Shown piece after piece: positions 1 through 4,728 of a DNA stretch of 5,263 nt; positions within the stretch are counted from its first letter, which is position 1, and each line of letters begins with the position of its first letter. A program made the position numbers and the translations under genes. The notes beneath the pieces were generated by a model. The model ran no database searches. It was not told the DNA's origin and was given only the letters and a program-made list of their open reading frames with translations. Origin of the DNA: Boseongicola sp. SB0675_bin_26 (lineage in GTDB: Bacteria > Pseudomonadota > Alphaproteobacteria > Rhodobacterales > Rhodobacteraceae); contig VYCX01000142.1 in NCBI GenBank assembly GCA_009843725.1, positions 1 to 5,263 of the forward strand, given 5' to 3'.

Positions 1-259
1 TCGCGGCAGTGATCATCGCGTCGGGCTGACGCTCCAGCATGGTGTTGCAGACGTTGAGCTGCGGCTCGGCCGCCTGGTCGCTTTCGACCGCCTGCAGGTA
101 ATACTCCACGCCGGCGGCCTCGGCGCCTTCACGTACGCCCAGTTCCATCGCCCCCCAGAACGGGTTCGCCAGCGTCTTCATCAGGACGCCATAGGTTTCG
201 GCATGGACCGGCAGCGCGATCAGCACGGCGACGGTCGTGGCAGCAAGTTTCTTAAGCAT
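1..259 (-). CDS. Sugar ABC transporter periplasmic binding protein, RbsB-like (5' part only)
   Basis: The first 86 codons are present; the rest lies beyond the left edge. The start is the ATG at 259-257, preceded by a strong GGAGG at 266-270 with 6-7 bases of spacing. Residues 1-20 form a Sec signal peptide: MLKK, then a hydrophobic core, then a VHA cleavage site. The mature protein begins ETYGVLMKTLANPFWGAM, matching the opening strand of the periplasmic-binding-protein type 1 fold (Peripla_BP_4). In that family the NPFW segment helps shape the sugar pocket. The downstream GVREGAEAAG helix and the QLNVCNTMLERQPDAMI stretch are also typical of ribose/galactose/xylose-type (CUT2) binders. By family it should capture a monosaccharide or similar polyol in the periplasm for an RbsC/RbsA-type importer. 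That importer would be encoded further left and is not visible. The exact substrate cannot be told. It belongs to a different ABC class from the CUT1 operon at 834-4287. Confidence 0.88.
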   Translation of the reverse strand, partial: MLKKLAATTVAVLIALPVHAETYGVLMKTLANPFWGAMELGVREGAEAAGVEYYLQAVESDQAAEPQLNVCNTMLERQPDAMITAA

Positions 260-480
260 TTTATTCCTCCACTTGGCTGAGCCTTGCAGGACTCCGCATT
301 CATGCGATTCTTCGCGGTCCGGCCGGAAATGCAAGGCCGGCCCAGGCATTGAAACGCCCCTCAGGCATGCCGAAGGCATCAAGTCCGCGACATGCGGAGA
401 GACAACTACGTTGCCTTGGCTGAACTCGTAACAGAAGCGTGATGCCTTGTCACAGCGATTCTGGCGGATTGGGGGCCTGT
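260..480. promoter_or_regulatory. Leader/promoter region of the RbsB-like gene with palindromes
   Basis: This 221-bp gap separates the broken regulator gene from the RbsB-like gene, and I see no gene in it. It holds the Shine-Dalgarno GGAGG (266-270) and a perfect 12-bp palindrome, CGCAT-TC-ATGCG (295-306), about 36 bp upstream of the start codon. It also holds a GC-rich inverted repeat: CCGGCC at 319-324 with GGCCGG at 335-340, and an alternative pairing of 321-326 with 337-342. The word AGGCAT occurs at 344, 363 and 374 and inverted at 442. These could be operators or leader structure for the sugar-binding-protein gene, but the function is inferred. I found no convincing -35/-10 pair. Confidence 0.4.
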
Positions 481-749
481 TCACTTCAGCGTCGGCAGGC
501 CGTCCGGGCTGACGAGCACTCTGATGCTTCTCGGCTGACCTGGGATGCGTTCTGTCAGCTCATGCCGGTCGAGACTCATGACCATCTGATGCAAGGTTGA
601 CGGGTGATGCGGAAATGCCTCTGCATGTCGGCCTCGGTGGGCGGTCTGCCGTTGATCTTGGTATAGGTGTGGATGAACGCCGGGCATTGGCCCTGCTTCT
701 CGGCGAATCCGGCAGGAGAGGAGAGGCGTGGCACTGCGGCCTGACTCAT
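481..749 (-). pseudogene. Small LexA/MarR-like winged-helix DNA-binding protein, frameshifted
   Basis: Two overlapping minus-strand frames together encode one recognisable small protein. From the ATG at 749-747 the first frame reads through FAEKQGQCPAFIHTYTKING, RPPTEADMQRHF and RIT, then runs into unrelated residues and a stop at 578-576. The continuation is in a second frame from about 603: PSTLHQMVMSLDRHELTER, then PGQPRSIRVLV, ending at 481. Joined, they give about 89 residues, the usual size of the small LexA-DNA-binding-domain-like HTH proteins. Those carry a KQGQ-F-I-YTK-NGRPP-EADMQR-F-VT-PS-HQMV-L--GLI-R-PGQ-RSI pattern (remembered family pattern). The break fits loss of one C (or four bases) in the CCC run at 602-604. 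No good Shine-Dalgarno is seen before 749. It lies co-directional and 84 bp downstream of the MalG-type gene, so it is not obviously part of that operon. A sequencing error is the alternative to a true mutation. Confidence 0.72.
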
Positions 750-833
750 CTTTGTACCGAGGAAAGAGACGACACTGATGCACATGGCCCAATGGGACCG
801 ATGTTGCCATGGTGCCTCGTACGGCCGAACCGA

Positions 834-1988
834 CTACCCCTTCACGGCGCCGGCGGTCAGCCCAGACACGATTTGCCTTTGGAAGACCAGCACGAGCACG
901 AACAGCGGCGCCGTGATGGAGACGGCTGCGGCGATTGCCTGCACTTCGTCCGACGCCGTGGTCTCTCTGTTGAACATGTTGGCGATGGCGGGCACCATGG
1001 TCATGTTCTGAGCATCCAGAAGCAGGGATGTCACGAGGAAATCATTGTACGCCAACAGGAAACTGAACAACCCCGTGGTGATCACGCCGGGCCACATGAC
1101 CGGCACGATGACTCGCCTGAACGCCCCGAAGTGAGAACATCCGTCGACCCGCGCAGCTTCGTCCAGCTCTGCGGGGATGTTCTGGAAGAATGACCTCAGC
1201 ATCCAGATCGTGAAAGGCTGGTTGATGGCGACAAGGACGGCGATGATCGCCCAGGGCTTTCCGTAGAGTGTCGGTGCCGCATCGCCGAAGATCGGGGCAA
1301 GCCACTCCGCAGACGTGATGAAATACGGCAGGTAGCCTGCGACAAGAACCGAATGCGGAAGCGCCCTGAACACCAGCGCGACGACCAGCAGCCAGAAGGC
1401 GATGACCGAATCCGATCGCGCGAGACCATAGCCCGCGAGCGTGCCGACAGTCAGGGAGACCAGCACGACGCCGCTCGTCACGATCATCGAGTTGGCAAAG
1501 TTTCGGGTGAAGCCGCGGTCGATCCAGACGGCCTCGTAGTGCTCCGTCGTCAGGCCCACAATGCTGGTTCCAAGCGGGCCAAGCACCGGGTTCAGCACGC
1601 CCAGGACCGCGGGCAGCACGACAACCAGCAACACCAGCGAGACAAGGGTGTAGGCACCGCCGCCAACCAACCAGGATATCCCGGTCCGGCCATTGGGCGT
1701 GTATTCGGCGACCTTTCCAGGCAGCCAACGGATTGCCTGACGGACCAGCATTCCCGCAAGCGCTAGTCCCAAGAGGATATCGATGAGCGACAGTCCGCCA
1801 ATGTTGGTACGCGTGTGCGGCCCGAAAATCACCCGAAAGGGATTTGAATCGAAGGCGTCGATGGGCGTCTTGAAGCTCATGACCGCGATCCAGGCGATCG
1901 GGAATGCCGCGACGATGCACCAGAACGCCAGGAACCCGTTCGACAGGACCTTCAGGCTCATCGGCTGGCGCAAGGCGGCGCTCGACAT
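834..1988 (-). CDS. CUT1 ABC transporter inner-membrane permease, MalG type, with extra membrane hairpin
   Basis: This 384-residue inner-membrane protein is one half of the translocation channel of a CUT1 (maltose/glycerol-phosphate-type) importer. The coupling-helix EAA loop that docks on the ATPase is clear: EAARVDG at residues 277-283, followed by IVPVMWPG at 294-301. The C-terminus RQIVSGLTAGAVKG is the classical MalG-family ending. Membrane segments fall near residues 17-38, 165-188, 195-215, 245-262, 300-322 and 350-370. Two further hydrophobic stretches, near 66-88 and 108-135, make the protein about 90 residues longer than a typical MalG (about 280-296). The start is the ATG at 1988, with AAGGGGAG (1997-2004) 8 bases upstream. 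Only 4 bp separate it from the MalF-type stop codon, so the two are probably translationally coupled. No ATPase gene follows it. The substrate cannot be deduced from the permease. Confidence 0.93.
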   Translation of the reverse strand: MSSAALRQPMSLKVLSNGFLAFWCIVAAFPIAWIAVMSFKTPIDAFDSNPFRVIFGPHTRTNIGGLSLIDILLGLALAGMLVRQAIRWLPGKVAEYTPNGRTGISWLVGGGAYTLVSLVLLVVVLPAVLGVLNPVLGPLGTSIVGLTTEHYEAVWIDRGFTRNFANSMIVTSGVVLVSLTVGTLAGYGLARSDSVIAFWLLVVALVFRALPHSVLVAGYLPYFITSAEWLAPIFGDAAPTLYGKPWAIIAVLVAINQPFTIWMLRSFFQNIPAELDEAARVDGCSHFGAFRRVIVPVMWPGVITTGLFSFLLAYNDFLVTSLLLDAQNMTMVPAIANMFNRETTASDEVQAIAAAVSITAPLFVLVLVFQRQIVSGLTAGAVKG

Positions 1989-1992
1989 GGTG

Positions 1993-3012
1993 TTAGCTCC
2001 CCTTGCGTTCGCGCCATACCCGGCGCAGCGGTAGCCCGAGCAGGACGGCGACCCCGATCATCGTCAGGATCGCGCTCGCTGATGCCCGGCTGATTGCGCG
2101 TGCACCGGTGCCATCCTGAAGCAGGAACTCGTAAGTCAGCCATTGCAGCGAGATGACGTAGGCGGAGGCGGAAAAGCCGACTATTTCTTCAAACACCCGG
2201 TAGGCGTCCATCAGGTGGATGAGCGTCAGGAAGATCACCAACGGCATCAGGTGCGGAATGATGACGTATCGCAGCCGCTGCCATCGTGACGCACCATCGA
2301 TGATTGCCGCTTCCACCGCGTCGTTGTTGACGGTCTGAAGGCCGGCGTAGAAGACCACGAACGCAAAAGGTGCCACGTGCCAGACCCGGTACATGTACAT
2401 CATCAGTTCAATGGTCCAGGCCTGGGCGAACATGGCAATGTCCCTGTCCAGCCACCATTCGAGCCCTGCCGTCAGGATGCCGTCGCCGATGAACAGCCAG
2501 CGGATCGATAGCGCGCCGATCACCGGCGTGATGATGAACGGAAGGAGCGAGACAAAGATCACCGGTCCCTTGATGCGCTGCAGCGTGTTGTTGACCGCAA
2601 GCGCAATGAGCAATCCGGTGCCCAGCACCAACGGCAGCGTGAGGATTGTGAAGACAAGCGTGAATCGCAGCGCCGACCAGAAGCGTATGTTCATCAACTC
2701 CCGCCAGCTTCCGTTCGCAATCGCCGAGCGCAGCTTCTCGGGCTCGATCACGTTGCGGTAGCTCTGCAGTCCGACAAAGGTCGTCTGCGTCAGGATCCTT
2801 CCGCTTTCGTCCAGGAGTGGCCGGGTCTTCAGTTCGGTCGAACAGACCGAGCCCAGAAGACCCGGCGTGCAGATCTCGACCTCTACCTGTTCGTAGACAG
2901 GCTGCGTGACATGGACGCTAAGCCAGAGAATCGAAAGAAGCGGGGCGGCAATGAAGAGGACCATCATGAAGACCGAAGGGCCCACGAAAATCGCGAAGGT
3001 CTTTTTCTTCAT
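1993..3012 (-). CDS. CUT1 ABC transporter inner-membrane permease, MalF type
   Basis: This 339-residue inner-membrane protein is the MalF/UgpA-type channel subunit that pairs with the MalG-type protein. It begins MKKKTFAIFVGPSVF, with a basic N-terminus and TM1 at about residues 8-32. Further membrane segments lie near 113-140, 150-172, 200-222, 252-272 and 312-330. The EAA coupling loop is EAAIIDG (234-240) followed by IIPHLMP (251-257). Between TM1 and TM2 is a predicted periplasmic loop of about 75 residues (34-110) with a close cysteine pair, C48 and C57, the only cysteines I see; a disulfide there is inferred. In the maltose system the corresponding MalF loop contacts the binding protein. 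The start codon has only a weak GGCGGGG-like ribosome site (3016-3022). The gene follows the binding-protein gene by 72 bp, and that gap contains a hairpin. Confidence 0.93.
   Translation of the reverse strand: MKKKTFAIFVGPSVFMMVLFIAAPLLSILWLSVHVTQPVYEQVEVEICTPGLLGSVCSTELKTRPLLDESGRILTQTTFVGLQSYRNVIEPEKLRSAIANGSWRELMNIRFWSALRFTLVFTILTLPLVLGTGLLIALAVNNTLQRIKGPVIFVSLLPFIITPVIGALSIRWLFIGDGILTAGLEWWLDRDIAMFAQAWTIELMMYMYRVWHVAPFAFVVFYAGLQTVNNDAVEAAIIDGASRWQRLRYVIIPHLMPLVIFLTLIHLMDAYRVFEEIVGFSASAYVISLQWLTYEFLLQDGTGARAISRASASAILTMIGVAVLLGLPLRRVWRERKGS
1997..2004 (-). promoter_or_regulatory. Ribosome binding site of the MalG-type permease, inside the MalF-type gene
   Basis: On the minus strand AAGGGGAG lies 8 bases before the ATG at 1988 and overlaps the last sense codons of the MalF-type gene. 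It fixes the start and supports coupled translation of the two permeases. Confidence 0.75.
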
Positions 3013-3036
3013 CTGCCCCGCCCTGGCCGTGAAGAC

Positions 3037-3064
3037 CGGGTGCCAAGCTCGATCCCGGCACCCG
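3037..3064 (-). repeat. Perfect inverted repeat (hairpin) between binding-protein and MalF-type genes
   Basis: CGGGTGCC (3037-3044) and GGCACCCG (3057-3064) are perfect 8-bp inverted arms with a 12-base loop, in the 72-bp gap just after the binding-protein stop codon. On the transcribed (minus) strand no T-run follows the hairpin, so it does not look like a complete intrinsic terminator. In binding-protein ABC operons such hairpins commonly protect the upstream message or cause partial attenuation, so the binding protein is made in excess over the permeases. That role is inferred here; the repeat itself is directly visible. Confidence 0.7.
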
Positions 3065-3084
3065 CCCGTTCTTGCGTTGCTGCC

Positions 3085-4287
3085 TTACTTCAGCAAGCCC
3101 TTTTCCTTGGCGTCGGAAACATAGGCGGCCTCGATGTCGGCAAGCGTTGCCGCCGCGTCCTTGTCACCCGTCATGAAGGCGGCAAGGCCCGAGCCAAGCG
3201 CGCTGTGCATCGACCCGATGTACTTGTTCATTGGATAGGGCACGGCGTCCCCGGCGGCGGTGTCGAATGCGCCCTTGGCCGCGGCACCCGGCACGAAACC
3301 CTTCGCCAGCCAGATCGCATCGTCATTGTTGGCCTGGATCACGTCTTCGGCCATCGAGGCGACAATCAGCTTCATGGCCGCCGCCGCCTCCTCGTCGGAG
3401 ATGTTCTTGGCGATTGCCCAGCCATCCCACCAGATGGTCGACGCAATGCGCTCCGACCCGCGCAGGCCGGCGGCCATCACGACCTTTCCGGAGACGGAAG
3501 ATTCGGCCGGATCGTTCACCGCGCCGGCGCGAGATGCCCAGAGGTTTGCCATGGCGATCTTGCCTTGCTGCATCTGCTTGGTGACGAAAGTCGTGTCAGA
3601 AACCAGGTACTCGGGGTCCATGAGGGTCGCGAGCTTCGCCATCCGTTCCAGCACCGTCACCCCCTTCTCGTTGTTGATCGAAGGGGTCCAGTCGGCGTTG
3701 AAGAACTCGCCTCCCTCGCCGAGGAAGTGGTTGACGAAGACGAAGGCCAGGTTCCAGCCGTCCTTCATGTAGTGGCCGATCGGATAGTCAACGACACCTG
3801 CAGCCGGGATCTTCTCCGCCGCCGCGATGTACTCGTCCCAGGTCGTCGGCACGGCGATGCCAAGGTCGCTGAAGATGTCCTCGCGATACATGAGATGCTG
3901 CGTGTTCGCGAATGCGGCAATCGCCATGGTCTTGCCGTCGATCTCGATGAACTGGTTCGGATTCAAGCTGGACCCGTGCGTCGCGATCAGGTCGTCAAGC
4001 GGACGCAGCAGGTCCGCGTCGATCATCGGCACGGACGTGGAGTTCGTGAGTGACGTCATCGAGTAGAGTGACGGATTGGCCGAGAACGCATCGACGATCT
4101 TCAGCCGGTGATCCTTGTCAAGCTCGCTTTCCACGTTTCCGCAGCCGGCCATGACGCCGGTCATGATCTCGTAGGCCGGAAAGGCGTTCGAGATCGTCTT
4201 CACCGGCACGGTGTTCGTGCAATCGGCGAAGGCCATGCTGGCCGACATCGCCATCGCGCCTGCCAGCAGGATATGTCTTGGTTTCAT
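3085..4287 (-). CDS. CUT1 ABC transporter periplasmic solute-binding protein (family 1)
   Basis: This 400-residue secreted protein captures the substrate for the downstream permeases. Residues 1-21 are a Sec signal peptide ending in an AFA cleavage site (MKPRHILL, then a hydrophobic Ala/Met-rich core), giving a mature protein starting DCTN. Family-1 binding-protein landmarks follow: LLRPLDDLI near 93-101, the hinge-like MAIAAFANTQHLMYREDIF with DLGIAVPTTWDEYIAAAEKI (about 120-160), and a tryptophan-rich STIWWDGWAIAKN segment near 283-295, where sugar binders place pocket aromatics. C23 and C49 are the only cysteines, so a single N-terminal disulfide is plausible. There is no lipobox, so it should be a free periplasmic protein. 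The start at 4287 is set by GGGGAG (4295-4300), 7 bases upstream. It heads the operon and is divergent from the LigM-like gene. Ligand identity is unknown; a sugar, glycoside or other polar organic solute is possible. Confidence 0.92.
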   Translation of the reverse strand: MKPRHILLAGAMAMSASMAFADCTNTVPVKTISNAFPAYEIMTGVMAGCGNVESELDKDHRLKIVDAFSANPSLYSMTSLTNSTSVPMIDADLLRPLDDLIATHGSSLNPNQFIEIDGKTMAIAAFANTQHLMYREDIFSDLGIAVPTTWDEYIAAAEKIPAAGVVDYPIGHYMKDGWNLAFVFVNHFLGEGGEFFNADWTPSINNEKGVTVLERMAKLATLMDPEYLVSDTTFVTKQMQQGKIAMANLWASRAGAVNDPAESSVSGKVVMAAGLRGSERIASTIWWDGWAIAKNISDEEAAAAMKLIVASMAEDVIQANNDDAIWLAKGFVPGAAAKGAFDTAAGDAVPYPMNKYIGSMHSALGSGLAAFMTGDKDAAATLADIEAAYVSDAKEKGLLK

Positions 4288-4456
4288 GTTGGAACTCCCC
4301 GTTGTCCATTTGCCCCACGCGGGCGGATTAACAGCAGATTGACTCGCCTACTTGATCATCAAAGACCCCAGGCTTGCCGCGATTGGCCATGCTCCTCTCG
4401 ATCACGAAGTCCGGAATCCCGACGGTGCGCGGCATGTTCCCCCGGCCTAGGCCTGA

Positions 4457-4478
4457 TCTGCCCACTGTGTTCCCACTA
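4457..4478. promoter_or_regulatory. Direct-repeat element, copy A (putative operator)
   Basis: TCTGCCCA is followed by alternating T residues and CCCACTA, so CCCACT occurs at 4461 and again at 4472, an 11-bp period or about one helical turn. It matches copy B at 18 of 22 positions. It lies 170 bp upstream of the binding-protein start codon and 3 bp from the palindrome at 4444-4453. The pattern is visible; its role as a regulator-binding site is inferred. Confidence 0.5.
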
Positions 4479-4676
4479 GGCGCATTAGTCAACGGGTTTC
4501 TGGCTTGCCTCCACTGCCGCCACCGGAAATCTCCCGTGCCGCGTTGTGTCTGGCCAAGGCGGAGTTTCGATTCGAGCGTGGCTGCGACCAAAGGGCGTGG
4601 GCAACTCGCTTCTCGTCCTGGCCTGCTGCCCGTCGATTCGACCCCTCCGTCTTCCATGAAGAGATTCTTCTTGCAC

Positions 4677-4698
4677 TCTGCCCATTTTCTGCCCACTA
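4677..4698. promoter_or_regulatory. Direct-repeat element, copy B (putative operator)
   Basis: TCTGCCCA-TTT-TCTGCCCA is a perfect 8-bp direct repeat with an 11-bp period, continuing to CCCACTA. It is the near twin of copy A, 220 bp away in the same orientation. It ends 16 bp before the Shine-Dalgarno of the LigM-like gene, so a bound protein would sit on or just beside the promoter or the leader start. Immediately before it is TTGCAC (4671-4676), a weak -35 candidate. Confidence 0.52.
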
Positions 4699-4714
4699 AA
4701 GATGACAAAGGACC

Positions 4715-4721
4715 GGGGAGG
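4715..4721 (+). promoter_or_regulatory. Ribosome binding site deciding the start of the LigM-like gene
   Basis: GGGGAGG lies 7 bases before the ATG at 4729. An in-frame ATG at 4702 would add nine residues (MTKDRGGSG) but would place this ribosome site inside the coding region and has no site of its own. I therefore choose 4729. Confidence 0.8.
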
Positions 4722-4728
4722 ATCGGGA

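Larger units (their letters stand above)
4288..4728. promoter_or_regulatory. Divergent intergenic regulatory region between importer operon and LigM-like gene
   Basis: This stretch of about 440 bp must hold the promoters for both directions. It contains the two 22-bp direct-repeat elements (4457-4478 and 4677-4698), the palindrome GGCCTAGGCC (4444-4453), GTCGA-T-TCGAC (4632-4642) and a related TCGA-T-TCGA (4567-4575). It also contains TTGAT-C-ATCAA (4352-4362), 65 bp upstream of the binding-protein start. A small minus-strand reading frame (4328-4435, 35 codons) is possible but unproven. I could not identify a convincing -35/-10 pair in either direction. No RNA gene or mobile element is recognisable. 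Confidence 0.6.

Noticed and set aside
786..833. Possible terminator after the MalG-type gene
   Set aside because: Only short imperfect symmetry (CCCA-A-TGGG near 788-796) and no T-run on the transcribed strand; not enough to call.
597..1193. Plus-strand frame of 198 codons spanning the broken regulator and the MalG-type gene
   Set aside because: Antisense to the EAA-loop region of the permease, with no domain and no ribosome site; shadow frame.
1042..1920. Minus-strand frame of 292 codons within the MalG-type gene
   Set aside because: Alternative frame of a gene whose correct frame has membrane segments, the EAA motif and the canonical C-terminus; the shadow product is Arg/Gly/Ala-rich noise.
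2911..4053. Long plus-strand open frame of 380 codons opposite the binding-protein gene
   Set aside because: Its product is rich in Arg/His/Gly/Val in no recognisable pattern and lies antisense to two confidently identified genes; it is a high-GC shadow.
4306..4318. Third copy of the direct-repeat element near the binding-protein start
   Set aside because: The CCA words here are 9 bp apart, not 11, and the flanks do not match the two good copies.
4671..4700. Sigma-70 promoter TTGCAC with a -10 near 4695-4700 for the LigM-like gene
   Set aside because: Both hexamers match only about half of the consensus; mentioned as a weak -35 candidate but not called as a promoter.
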